Source of the DNA: Parasponia andersonii
Lineage: Eukaryota; Streptophyta; Magnoliopsida; Rosales; Cannabaceae
Direction of reading: 5' to 3'
Length of the DNA stretch: 64,000 nucleotides
Assembly (NCBI GenBank): GCA_002914805.1
Contig: JXTB01000044.1
Coordinates: forward strand, 1,363,890 to 1,427,889
A program made the position numbers and the translations under genes. Positions 22,964 through 35,580 of the stretch are shown piece by piece (position 1 is the stretch's first letter; the number at the start of each line of letters is the position of its first letter). The notes below the pieces were generated by a model, which had not been told where the DNA came from, did not search any database, and worked only from the letters and a program-made list of their open reading frames with translations.

Positions 22964-23687
22964 TTAGGAAACTGATCAATATTTTTAGGAATTTTAGTTT
23001 CATTTACTGTATCAATTTGGTTGCCAAGTTATTTTCTATTAGATCTCAAATTATTGCTGCTGCAGCATAATTTTTTTTTCCCCCTTTGTCCTTCTAATTT
23101 GGATGGTCGGTGATGTTCCTTAATTTTAATTGATGGGTTCAAAGTCAATATTTTTTTTTTTCTGAGCATCTTCATAATTATGTTACTGAATTTTGTGGTG
23201 TAATCTCTCATTTTTTTAACCTAAGGTCACCAATTAAATTTCGAGTGATTCTTTCTCTCATACAAATTTTGTTCAAAACAAAAATTTTAATAATCGTTTA
23301 TGATAAGACTGTGCTTTAGATTTTCCTATTTGGAATACTGATTTCATTAGTCAAAGCAAAAATCTTCAATAAAGCCTTCTCAATTATGCTGAAAGGATGC
23401 AATTGGAATTTCCTTGGTGGTTTTCATTAGTAATGGAGCTGGGGTTGTTTTACGCAAGAGCAAGTCTGCAACAATGAAAATGTATTCTGACTAAAATGTA
23501 AAATTAGGAAGTTAAAAGCTTAAAAAAAAACAAACCATTAAATTGATATTTATCACGAAATTTACCACTTATTTGTTAACAGCTTTATTTTAATATAAAT
23601 GCTCATATCAAAGCAAAAATTGTTACGAAATGGATGTGTTACGTTTTAAGAAAAACAATGCAATCATGATAATAAAACTATTCTTAC

Positions 23688-23765
23688 TTGGAATGAGATG
23701 TGGTTGTCCTTAGGGTTGATCGGTCGTAATTCGTTTATAGTGTCGTATTCATCTATTAGTGCCGG
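23688..23765 (-). pseudogene. Glyoxalase/VOC gene fragment in copy A (part of exon 2)
   Basis: This is the 3' part of exon 2 of the VOC gene, with its donor site and part of intron 2 (23525-23687), nearly identical to 32309-32386. It encodes PALIDEYDTINELRPINPKD and following residues. Exon 3 is absent from copy A. The rest of exon 2 and exon 1 fall in the assembly gap, so their presence is unknown. Without exon 3 this copy cannot encode the full protein. Confidence 0.85.
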
Positions 23766-24163
23766 NNNNNNNNNNNNNNNNNNNNNNNNNNNNNNNNNNN
23801 NNNNNNNNNNNNNNNNNNNNNNNNNNNNNNNNNNNNNNNNNNNNNNNNNNNNNNNNNNNNNNNNNNNNNNNNNNNNNNNNNNNNNNNNNNNNNNNNNNNN
23901 NNNNNNNNNNNNNNNNNNNNNNNNNNNNNNNNNNNNNNNNNNNNNNNNNNNNNNNNNNNNNNNNNNNNNNNNNNNNNNNNNNNNNNNNNNNNNNNNNNNN
24001 NNNNNNNNNNNNNNNNNNNNNNNNNNNNNNNNNNNNNNNNNNNNNNNNNNNNNNNNNNNNNNNNNNNNNNNNNNNNNNNNNNNNNNNNNNNNNNNNNNNN
24101 NNNNNNNNNNNNNNNNNNNNNNNNNNNNNNNNNNNNNNNNNNNNNNNNNNNNNNNNNNNNNNN
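23766..24163. other. Assembly gap (398 N)
   Basis: In copy B the corresponding interval (32387-33222) is about 836 bp and holds the rest of exon 2, intron 1, exon 1 and the promoter of the VOC gene. The gap is therefore either mis-sized or hides a deletion. Confidence 0.98.
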
Positions 24164-27100
24164 ATAAGCTTAGGCTGAATATGTTTAGACAATTATCATT
24201 TATTTAAGAGTTCAAACTAAATATAAGGGAACATATTTATACCTTGCATTACTAATTTTTTTGGTTTATATATTATATTTTGGTTATTATCAACATTACT
24301 CCTCAAATTTTGTTATTGTAACAAATTTATATCCTCTTTTTAAGTCAAATATCATTTTTGACTATCGTGTTTACTAGAATACTCTTTAAAGTTTAAATAT
24401 CTATATTTAAAAAAAAAAGGCTCAAATTTTTAACTTACTAAAAATGGTTAAATATATTTATAAATGATATTTAATATTTGTATGTTTTTCATTTTTTAAT
24501 TTTTTTTTTGTAATATCTGTTTCAGTTAGTTGTTAATTTTAATTAGTTTTAAATTTGAATTCGGTATTAAAATATATTCTCAGATTGTTGTTTGACTAAA
24601 AAAGGATATAAATTTCTTAGAAATTTCAAATCTGAGTGTCAATATTAATAATAATCAAAACATAAAGTATAAATTGAACAAATAGTCAAAACGTAAATTA
24701 TAAAGATAATAACGTATTTTTGCACTCCAATAACTACCACTTTTTGTGGAAAAAAAAAAAAAAAGAAACAGAACAAACCTCATTTACCTTTTGAAAGCTC
24801 CAGAGATTGTGGGGTTTTATTGACATTTAAACAACAAAAAGTGGTAAGTGTAATGAAAAAAAAAAACTGTTAATAAATAATTAGATATGCACAAAAAAAA
24901 AGTGGTATTGATTGTGCCATGGGCAGTCCCATTTGATCCTCGTGACTCTATTTTTATCTTTTTAGTGAAAATATAATTAGATCAAACACGATGAATAATG
25001 ATAAGAAGCATTAGAATATATTCTAATTATTCATATCCAGTTAAGTGAACCAAGTCAGATTACTTATTATTGGAATTTGGAGCCGCTATAAATAAGTCAA
25101 TTTTAGATAATATGGCTCGTCCATGTCTATATATATAAAAAATAATAATAATAAAAAATAAAAGTGAGTCATTTTTAGCCCTTCGAAGCTTGTAAAGTCA
25201 GAAAAATACGAGGTTCAAAAAATTGAGAAGTATATATAATATTTTCTCTGCCGAAGGTGATAGTGTCACACAATTTTTTTTACTCTAATCTCGATAATCC
25301 AAATTTAAGGTGAAAGATTTTGCCTCAGTTTTATGTATCATCTTGTTCAAACATACTGCTATTTTCACAGTGTAACATCAAATGGCCGAGTTTTCTGCAC
25401 TTTTTTGGGGTCTAACATTACTAAAATAACTCAATTGCTCAAAGTCAGCTCATTTGTTTGGTTTCAACTTTCAACACCATGTGATTTTGCTCCTTTTGAA
25501 ATTTTAGAATGTCTCATTTTTGTACGCATAGACTACAACTAATAGCTACCAGTAAAATCCTGCACATAGTAATAAAATATCATTCTCACGATAAAGAAAT
25601 TATGAATTTGAGTTACTGTCGCGATTTTTATAATAATTGAAAGTTTATAAATAATTCACTTTGAAAGAGATTCATTAATTGACACAGATAAATCTACTAT
25701 TCGGATTATATGATATATAGTCCTTTACTTTTTTAACTTTTTTTCTAAAAGAAGATGAAAGAAAAAAGGCTACCAGTACAGTCCAATGATGAAAGCGACA
25801 GAGAACAACAAAGATGAATTAGATAAGCTATATTGGAGGCTAAAAAATAACAGTATACATCTTATTAATTCAAGCAGGCGGTGATGCACAATTTTGTTTT
25901 TGCATAATGTAGATTCTTTCATTCATTCCATAAGTATTTTAATAGTCGATAACGATTTGAACTATTTTTGGAGAAGGCGTAAACTGACCATACTTCAAAT
26001 CAAATATATCCAAAATGGTTATTTTTCACAAGTATACGGCACTTAATAGGTTAAAAAAAATGCAAGAAAATAGTATTAGGACCAATCATGAAGGTTTCAA
26101 TGTAATTCACTTACAAACTATAAATCACAGTTTGATCTGCTTTCTTGTCCTAGAGAAAATCTTAAGCTAACTCGTCCCCGCAAAATGTGTAGAACTAAGA
26201 GGAAAAATTTATAATGACAAATTTAAGAGAAATATTTCATTTTTTTGTTATTACAACCATTATTTTTACTAGGATGAGTATTTCATTTACGAAGCAGAAC
26301 CAAAATACTAAGCAATTATAGCAGAAATCTTGGAGAAACAAAAGAAAAAGAAAAATAAAAAAGAAAGACCAATCTCGATGTCTAAGAGCCTACAAGGTAT
26401 TTTCTTTGAAGTTTAAATAAATATTTTTCTGTTGATAAAGTCTATTCTTTTTTGTTTTTATTTTAAGGGGATAAAATAGTATTCTAGAAATTAATTCGAT
26501 GGTTGTAACATTTAATGACAGTGATAACAACAATTGATAATATATCTCACCGAACGGGCGCATGAACATTTGAAAGAAAAGTGCTAAAGTGAGAAAGAAA
26601 AAAACGATAGTAGATCTGGGGAAACGACATTAATTGAGGAAAACGACAATTTATAAAAACGACAGTAAATACAAAATAGGATAACAAAGTAAGGAAAAAA
26701 ATAATAACAATTTTATATTTGTTCGGTTTGTATTCTTGATTTTAGGTATTTTTAATACTAACCTTCACATTTCAAATTTGTATCAAATTCGTTACTTGCG
26801 TTTGTTTTTGACCAAAAATTAACTAAAATACCCTTATAAAATTTAAATCACATAAAAAATTAATTTTAAAAAAAATTTACATAATAAATATTATTAATTC
26901 TAAAAAGAATTGACTTAAAATAATGTATTGTTTAAAATATATTGGTTTTTTCATTTTTTTCTCTCTCTTCTCCCTAATCTTCGTTTTTGTCCCTTCTCTA
27001 TTTTCTCCTTTTTCGGACCTGTACATCACAAAGCATTATAAATATCTAAGATCTCTAAACTAATCAACCATTATTTTCTCTCTCTAATTTCAAAAAAACA

Positions 27101-27716
27101 CTAAAGTTGCGTGCTATGGTTGATTCATTGAGAATCCTTACATGATGGTTACAATCTTCCAAATGATACACTATCATTGCAGACAACAAAGAGAAAAGTT
27201 ATGACTTGTTTTTCTGTGACTCGTCGATCATAACTAGCATCAATACCAATGGAGCTCTCGTAGGATATGGGTATCGGTTGGATGATATGCTCGTGGTTGG
27301 TTTCGAGTAGCCAGGGGGTAGATTTAGGGGTCAAGCAATGAGGGGTTGGACAGGGAAAGAAGATGATTCGCTGACTATGATTTTGAGTGAGAGATCTATG
27401 AATAATAGCCTCATGCTTGACCATTATGGGGTTTTTTTTTTCTTTGGAAGGAGGATACATTTTGTTACAGTTTTTGTAAACTTGGGGTAATTTTTTTCAT
27501 CAAACAGAGAAAAAAGAAAAAGAAAAATAAAATGACGTAGATTTAGGAGGGAAAAAATTAGAGGAAAACTTGGGGTAATTTTATTCATCAAACAAAGAAA
27601 AACTCTATTAATTTTCGTTTTGGTGGAGCGATTCTTTCTCTTTGGATTCAAAACTCCTGCTCTTTAGAAGCCAATATCTACTATCGATATAAAGCTTCAG
27701 TCTCTTCACCGCGATC

Positions 27717-27809
27717 ATGGAGGATGATTTTGCAGAAGACTTTTCCATTTATGTCCTTAGAGCTCAACTCGCTTACTTCTTGGACGCTCTCGAATCTACA
27801 ACTTTGTAA
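27717..27809 (+). other. Short ORF of 30 residues, unassigned
   Basis: ATG at 27717 opens MEDDFAEDFSIYVLRAQLAY and eleven more residues to TAA. Base composition is less AT-rich than the surroundings and a leader with 'tcttcaccgcgatc' precedes it. It might be a first exon or a relic of a gene cut by the duplication boundary. I do not recognise it. Confidence 0.2.
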
Positions 27810-28027
27810 TCCGTCCTAGAAGTTAGAGAATTTAATCTTTGTTCATCATAGGTTTCCAACTCTCTCAAAGAATGATTTCCCCTAAGATTAATATGGGTTT
27901 GTTTTGTTTTTTCTTTTTCCTTCCTCTGTAAAGTTTTTCTATCTTTGGGTTCAATTGGTGTAGTTGTACATCAATTGTTAGAGTTAGTTAAGGTCTATAA
28001 TCGTAGGCTTCGTTTAGTATTCAGTTA

Positions 28028-28509
28028 GGCTTCGTTTAGTATCCAAAAGAGAATAAAATTGGATTATTTTAAAGGATTGAATTAGATTGGATAAGATAAC
28101 ATAAGACAGGATTATAGTCTAATCTTATTTGTACTATTTTTTGTTAGGATAAGGATAAGATTAGCATGCGTGTTTTATAGTTTTAAATAAATAACAATTT
28201 TGAGGTTTGATTAATTACAATAATATTATTTTTAAAAATTAATTTTGAAAATACTACTTTTAAAATTGAATTTCTAAAAATACCATTTTTTACTAATTCA
28301 AAAACATTCTATTATTTTTAATCAAATTCCTAATCCTTCCCAATCCCAAATTCTTAAGAGGATAACATCATTTTTTTCTAATGGTATTATTTTTGGAATG
28401 AATTATTTTAATTAAATTCAATCTTTCTCATATGTATTGCACTAAATATGAGAATAATTTAATCCGATTCAATCCAATCATATCTTTATCCTGGATTCCA
28501 AACGTGACC
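28028..28509. mobile_element. Tourist-like (PIF/Harbinger) MITE
   Basis: 482 bp with terminal inverted repeats: left GGCTTCGTTTAGTATCCA, right (reverse complement) GGTCACGTTTGGAATCCA. The left flank is TTA (28025-28027); the right flank is TTT here but TTA in copy A (22964-22966), fitting a 3-bp TTA target duplication. No coding capacity. An extra copy of the first ~17 bases precedes it (28003-28019). Confidence 0.72.
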
Positions 28510-29698
28510 TTTGGGAACTGATCAATATTTTTAGGAATTGAAGTTTCTTTTACTATATCAATTTGGTTGTCAAGTTATTTTCTGTTAGATCTCAAATTAT
28601 TGCTACTGCAGCATAATTTTTTTTTTTCCCTTTGTCGTTCTTATTTGGATGGTAGGTGGTGTTCCTTAATTTTAATTTATGGGTCCAAAGTCTATATATT
28701 TTTTTTTTGAGCATCTTCATAATTATGTTGCTGAATTTTAGGGGTGTAATCTCTCATTTTTCAACCAAAGGTCACCAATTAAATTTCGAGTGATTCTTTC
28801 TCTCATACAAATTTTGTTCAAAACAAAAATTTTAACAATCTTTTATGATAAGACTTTGCTTTAGATTTTCTTATTTGGAATACTGATTTCATTAGTCAAA
28901 GCAAAAATCTTCAATAAAGCCTTCTCAATTATGATGAAAGGATGCAATTGGAATTTCCTTGGTGGTTTTCATTAGTAATGGAGCTGGGGTTGTTTTACGC
29001 AAGAGCAAGTCTGCAACAATGAAAACGTATTCTTATACTTCCACAAATTATCCCTTCTAGATAGAACACTAGACGACACATGACTTTTAACATTCATTTC
29101 TAATGGAACTCGTAAAAAAAATACCAAGTGTGACTAAAATGTAAAATTAGGGAGTTAAAAGTTAAAAAAAAAAAAAAAAAACAAATCCCCAAGTAATACA
29201 TCGAGGAAAAGTTAGGGACTAAGTGATGTTAACTCTTATACCTAACCATATCATTTATATGCAGAACTAAACTGATCTATAAGGTAAACATTCTCATACA
29301 ATAATCATCACAAACAATATAACTAACAAGTTATATAACAATTGATTACCACGAATTTGCAACCGAACAAATTTCTAAAGCCGATATACCTTGAAGTTAA
29401 AACAAGTTTTTTTTTTTTCCTATGGTGAAATCGGTGAAATGGAAAACATAATTAAAGAGAAAAGTGAGAGAGGAGAAAGCAAATCTATGGAGATTTGATT
29501 TCTTGAAAAAAAAAAAAAAAGAAAGAAAACAAGGCAAGTAACGAGTAATGATAGGCTTACTAGAAAACAGAAGTTGTACGTAGAGGAAAAGAAAAAATTT
29601 AGGGGGGTAAATAAGAGTATCTTTGAAAAAATAATAGCATAAAACTCTAATTTCAAGAAATAGAAAAAAAAAATAAACACTCTAAATTCCAAGACTTA

Positions 29699-30279
29699 GG
29701 TAGCGTTTAGTTGGAGATAATAGACAAATGATGGAATAGAAAAAATAGTTTCATTATTTGGTTTTGCTTTTAGCTATTAGAAAAGTTATTCCTATGGAAT
29801 AATAATTCATCTATTTGATGGAATTGTTTTTTCTATATTAAATTAGTGGAAAGGTTATTCTATTCCACCTCTAAATTTAGTATGCCATATTTTCCCTTTT
29901 TTCATTAACAAAATTTGGAACACCAGTGCCCACTACCCATTTTCATATTTTGTATAATATTAATTTCACATAAATAAAAAATATTCTTATATAAATAATT
30001 ATAAAATTCTCAAAATACTATTATATGATTTCAGAAAATAATACATTAAATTATAAACGGTCTAAAGAAGTACAGAATTATAAAAAATAACACATTAAAC
30101 TTATATGATTTGATGTATTATTTTCTAAAACTCTGAACACATTAAAAAGAATTTTCTAATGCAAAAAATATATAAATAAAAAAAATGAATCAATTTTTGT
30201 ACCAATTCTCTAATAATAAGAGTATTTTCATCTATAAAATATTTATTTTATTTTATTCTATAATAAACCAAACACAATA
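29699..30279. mobile_element. Candidate MITE with short inverted ends
   Basis: The left end GCGTTTAGTTGGAGATAATAGA and the reverse complement of the right end (TGTGTTTGGTTTATTATAGA) are imperfect inverted repeats. The body is AT-rich with no coding capacity. TTA precedes the left end, but an equal right duplication is not evident. It lies in the part of copy B missing from copy A. Confidence 0.35.
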
Positions 30280-31836
30280 ATCAAAATTCCAATATGCTAA
30301 CCAAAAAACTCAATCATTTGTTTTTTCATCCCATTTCTATTCTCATTCTAATCTTATTACTATTTCTATTATTTTTCTATTTTTGTTTAGCAATCAAGCA
30401 CCACCTTCGAGTTATGCCCTCTACTCATTCAAACGTGTGGACTGTGGAATCATCCTTCGGTGGGACTCTAGCTACCACTACCAAAGAACATGTTAAATGC
30501 AAAAGGTCATTTCATTAATGGGAAAACGGTATGTAGTTTATATCACAGTAAGCGACATACAGACACCACCTTCTTTTATTCCTGAATTAGATTTAATAAG
30601 TCGTTTCTAATTCGACCGAAAAAGAGAAAAAGATATGTTGTTCATTCAAGAAAACGACTTCTTTATAATTATTATCAAGTCAAAATAAATGATATGCTAG
30701 AATACAAAATGTCGTTTGACAGGAAAACTTTAAACCGCCACGTCATTTAATTGAACCACGTCATTTAATTGAAGAAAGTTAAGTCATTTTAGTGAGAACT
30801 TGTGGTCATGATGAATGAAAAGATTTACACGTCGTTTGGAACAAAAACTATTATTTAAAGGGAAATGACATAAGGTATAAAAAACGTGTAGTTTGTAATT
30901 CCAAGACAGTATCAACACATCGGTGAGAAACTAGGCAATGTGAATTTTGAGAAATAATGAACAACAAGCGTTTAATTTTCACTTTTGAGCAAAAATAAAT
31001 GTCCTAGGGACATATGATCTTCTTACCAAACGACATGTCTTATGTTCAAGATGGATGTACCAAGTGACCCATGAGAACACCAAAACAAATTTGAGCAGGG
31101 TCATCATGTAATTCAATCATCATGTAATTCAATCTCTTATATAATACCCGCACAACGCCAAAGTTAAAGCAACCTTCACACAGCTTTAGCTCAACCCAAT
31201 AAGATATCTTAATAGAATCACAATCAAGATAACGTGTAACCCGTTTATAAATAATTTACATTTATAAAATAATCAAAAGAACTTTTATTCTTATTTTTAT
31301 ATATGTTTTGTCTTATGAATTTCTTTCTTTGTATCACCAGATGATTCAGTTATATATACGGTATATTAATTGAATTTTCAACCACAAACAGATTATTTCC
31401 GATCTTTGGATTTTTTTTTCTTTTAAAAAAAAGTACTAACAATAGAGCATACAATCACTATATTGGTTTTAATAAGCAAAGTACATATTCAACATTGTTT
31501 CAATAACTCGGACACAACTATGAATTATCCAAGGCCACATACAAATGGCTTAAAATTTTGTATACATCACACAAGTACAGTCCAATAGTACACATTAAGC
31601 CACAACACTTATTATAATTTCCACAAAACCAATTCAAAGACTCGTGATGATCAAATCAAGACAGAAAATGACAACAAGAAAAATCCCCTATAATAGATTT
31701 GCAAAGTAAACAGTTTCTTTCTCACCCCAACTCCCCCTATGAATCCTCAAAGTAGAGAATCAACTTAAAAGAGCGAGTGAAATTACTTCACTCTCTTTCT
31801 CTCTTGCTATTTATGATCGTATATTATCATATACAC
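30280..31836. other. Intergenic region and VOC gene 3' flank
   Basis: No gene is seen. 30540-30900 is dotted with 'cgtcattt', 'gtcgttt' and 'aacgac' words. 31540-31836 is the likely 3' UTR of the VOC gene. The short ORF at 30294-30518 is low complexity. Confidence 0.5.
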
Positions 31837-32720
31837 TTAAAATGAGAAGTTCAACATGTCCATGCTCAAGCTCTCCATCATCACATTCTCCATGAAGCCA
31901 CACTTGGCAAATGGGTCGAGCTTCTTGAAACTAGTCCCGGATCTTGGCTTGAAGCTAGGACAAGAGGCCAGAGGAACAATAGGAATGTTCTCACAGTTGC
32001 AAAGCTCAACCATATAGCCATCTGGGTCATGGAAGAACACTTGGTCAACCTTTATTCCCTCATCTTCAACCACTGCCGTCACATACCTCATCCCCATCTC
32101 TTGTAGCCTCCTCTTCACAAGCCCAACATCCGTACACTATTTCATCAAGCCAAACCATTAAATTGATATTAGTCACGAAATTTACCACTTATTTGTTAAC
32201 AATTTTATTTTCATATAAATGCTCATATCAAAGGAAAAACTTGTTACGAAATGGATGTGTTACGTTCTAAGAAAAACAATGCAATCATGACAATAAAACT
32301 ATTCTTACTTGGAATGAGATGTGGTTGTCCTTAGGGTTGATCGGTCGTAATTCGTTTATAGTGTCGTATTCATCTATTAGTGCCGGATTCTCGATCAAGT
32401 GTATTCCAATGCCATAGTTATACAACCTATATACAATTATAACGTGACAAAGTTAGCTATATATGTAGATAGAATATTAAAACATTTTCAATTATGACTG
32501 TATATATAGATTAGAGAGAGAGAGAGATGGTTTAATAGAAAGCTAACCAAGCTCCATTGAAGTTGAAAGAAGAGGGCCTTTTGATGAGAACAAAGCCCAA
32601 AACTTCTTCATAGAAGCGAACTGAAGCCCAAACCGATCTACAAAGCAAGGAAACATGATTCAAGGAAAGCAAGGGCAGTCCCTCGCAGTTGCTTACTTCC
32701 TCGATCTCCATAAACGACAT
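31837..32720 (-). CDS. Glyoxalase I-like / VOC superfamily protein, 3 exons
   Basis: Vicinal oxygen chelate fold protein of the plant glyoxalase I-like group (similar to Arabidopsis GLYI4/GLYI7). Exons (minus): 32548-32720, 32309-32426 and 31837-32136. They join in frame with GT-AG introns to 591 bases (196 residues). The VOC domain runs from LNHVSLLCRS (about residue 20), through YEEVLGFVLIKRP and YNYGIGIHLIENP, to FFHDPDGYMVELCNC (about residue 145). His22 and the Glu of YMVEL sit at the usual metal-ligand positions. The C-terminal 40 residues (after PIVPLASCPSF) are the variable plant tail. Whether it acts on the methylglyoxal-glutathione adduct cannot be told from sequence, because this subgroup has been reported with little classical glyoxalase I activity. 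A broken second copy lies in duplication copy A. Confidence 0.93.
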
Positions 32721-35580
32721 TATTCACTCTTTTTGATATTTCTGATATGATATCCACACTTAAAATTAGTATTCAGTCCTTGATATCTTTTTTTCCTTTT
32801 TTTTTTTTGGTATGCCTGAACCCAAAGGTTGGGGAATGTCCCCTTTTATAAACCAAGGTTGTGACTTGTGACAATATATCCCCTTTTTCAAAATTTAAAT
32901 TTTATCTAAAAATTTCCTTTGCTTGTGGGAAGTAATTTCCTCAATGACGAACTTTCCTAGAAGATTCTCTTATTTTAAATCGGACAAATAAGGTAGTCAT
33001 TCTCACCTGACTATATACTACTTTTTTTTTGCTTTTTTTTTTTGGGTTGGGGAGCAGGGCATTTTTTTTATTCAATATGATATGATTCTAGATTAACAAT
33101 GTTTAAATAATGTTGAAATTAAGGCTATTTCAACGAGAAGTAAAAAAATAATAATAATTAGCCTCTTTGTTTTCATTTAAAAAAAGAAAAAAAAAAGATT
33201 TGGACCTGCGCGCCAATTTTGGTATAAGCTTAGGCTGAATATGTTTAGACAATTATCATTTATTTAAGAGTTCAAACTAAATATAAGGAACATATTTATA
33301 TCTTGCATTACTAATTTTTTTTGGTTTATATATTATATTTTGGTTATTATCAACATTATTCCTCAAATTTTGTTATTGTAACAAATTTATATCCTCTTTT
33401 TAAGTCAAATATCATTTTTGACTATTGTGTTTACTAGAATACTCTTTAAAGTTTAAATATCTATATTTTTTAAAAAAAAAAAAGGCTCAAATTTTTAACT
33501 TACTAAAAATTGTTAAATATATTTATAAATGATATTTAATATTTGTATGTTTTTCATTTTTAATTTTTTTTTTTGTAATATCTGTTTCACTTAGTTGTTA
33601 ATTTTAATTAGTTTTAAATTTGAATTCGGTATTAAAATATATTCTTAGATTGATGTTTGACTAAAAGATGATATAAATTTTTTAGAAATTTAAAATCTGA
33701 ATGTCAATATTGATAATAATCAAAACATAAAATATAAATTAAACAAATAATCAAAACGCAAGTTATAAAGATAATAACTTATTTTTGCACTCCAATAACT
33801 ATCACTTTTTGTAAAAATAAAAAAAATAACAGAACAAACCTCATTAACCTTTTGAAAGCTCTAGAGATTGTGGGGTTTTATTGACATTTAAACAACAAAA
33901 AGTGGTAAGTGTAATGAAAAAAAAATGTTAATAAATAATTAGATATGCACAAAAAAAGTGATATCGATTATGCCTTGGGCTGTCCCATTTGATCCTTATG
34001 ACTCTATTTTTATCTTTTTAGGAAAAAAATAATTATATCAAACATGATGAATAATGATCATAAGCAATAGAATATGTTCCAATTATTCATATCCAGTTAA
34101 GTGAACCAAGTCAGATTATTTATTATTGGAATTTGGAGCCGTTGTAAATAAGTCAATTTTAGATAATGTGACTCGGCCATGTCTATATATATAAATAATA
34201 ATAATAAAAAAAAATAAAAGTGAGTCTTTTTTAGCCCTTCGAAACTTGTAAAGTCAGAAAAGTACAAGGTTCCAAAAATTAAGAAATTTATATAATATTT
34301 CCTCTGCCGAAGGTGACATTATCACGCAATTTTCTTTACTCTAATCTCGGTAATCTAAATTTAAGGTGATAGATTTTGCTTCAGTTTTATGTATCATCTT
34401 GTTCAAATATAATACTACTTTCACAGTGTAACATCAAATGGCCGAGTTTCCTACACTTTTTTGGGGCCCAATATCACTAAAATAACTCAATTGCTCAAAG
34501 CCAACTCCTTTGTTTGGTTTCAACTTTCAACACCATGTGATTTTGCTCTTTTTGAAATTTTGGAATGTCTCTCATTTTTGTACGCATAAACTATTACTAA
34601 TAGCTACTAGTAAAATCCTCTACAGAGTGATAAAGTATCATTCTCATGATAAAAAAATTATGAATTTGAGTTATTGTCGCAATTTTTGTAATGATTGAAG
34701 ATTTATAAGTAATCTACTTAGAAAGAGATTTATTAATTGACACAGATAAATCTATTATTTAGATTATATAATACACCGCCTTTTAATTATATAACTTTTT
34801 TTCTCAAAAGAAAAAAGAAAGAAAAAAGGCTACTAGTACAATCCAATGATAAATGCGACAGAGAACAACAAAGATGAATTACTTTAAGCAAGTGGTGATC
34901 AACAATTTTGTTTTTGCATAATATTAATCTGTCGTTCATTCCATACGTATTTTAATAGTCGATAATGATTTGGACTATTTTTGGAGATGGCGTAAATTGA
35001 TCATACTTCAAAATCAAATATATCCAAAATGGTTATTTTTCACAAGTATACGACTTTTAATAGGTTAAAAAAAATGCACGAAAATAGTATTAGGACCAGT
35101 CACGAAGGTTTCAATGTAATTCACTTACAAACTATAAATTATAGTTTATGCTTTATTGTCCTAGGGAAAATCTTAAGCTAACTAGTCCCCGCAAAATTTG
35201 TAGAACTAAGAGGAAAATTTTATAATGACAAGTTTAAGAGACATGTTTTATTTATTTGTTATTACAACCATTATTTCTACTAGGAGGAGTATTTCATTTA
35301 CGAAGCAGAACCATAAAACTAAGCAACTATAGCAGAAATCTTGGAGAAACAAAAGAAAAATAAAAATAAAAAAGAAAGACCAATCTTGATGGCTAAGAGC
35401 CTACAAGGTATTTTCTTTGAAGTTTAAATAAATATTTTGCTGTTGATAAAGTCTATTCTTTCTTGTTTTTATTTTAAGGGGATAAAATAGTATTCTAGAA
35501 ATTAATTTGATAGTTGGTAATATTTAATGACAGTGATAACAACAACTGATAATATATCTCACCGAACGGGCGCATGAACA
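32721..35580. other. VOC gene upstream region and AT-rich DNA shared with copy A
   Basis: 32721-33222 holds the VOC promoter and 5' leader; a (GA)n run lies in intron 1 at about 32510-32526. From 33222 the sequence is the copy-B counterpart of 24164-26570. No gene is supported. Confidence 0.55.

Larger units (their letters stand above)
22861..27467. repeat. Segmental duplication copy A (shortened, gapped)
   Basis: Collinear with copy B in three blocks: 22861-23515 matches about 28405-29170; 23525-23765 matches 32148-32386; 24164-27467 matches 33222-36501. Identity is high by eye, with scattered substitutions and small indels. About 3 kb of copy B (29170-32148, including exon 3 of the VOC gene) is missing from A; the join lies at a shared 'caaa' beside an A run. 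A further ~100-bp segment of B (about 29028-29130) is also absent. Apart from the VOC remnant no gene is supported in this stretch. Confidence 0.93.

Noticed and set aside
23698-24207. ORFs running through N bases
   Set aside because: Artefacts of the assembly gap; the same applies to those across 49263-49536.
27149-27460. 103-residue minus-strand ORF in copy A
   Set aside because: The copy B counterpart (36150-36470) does not keep the frame and no family is recognised; possibly a relic but not supportable as a gene.
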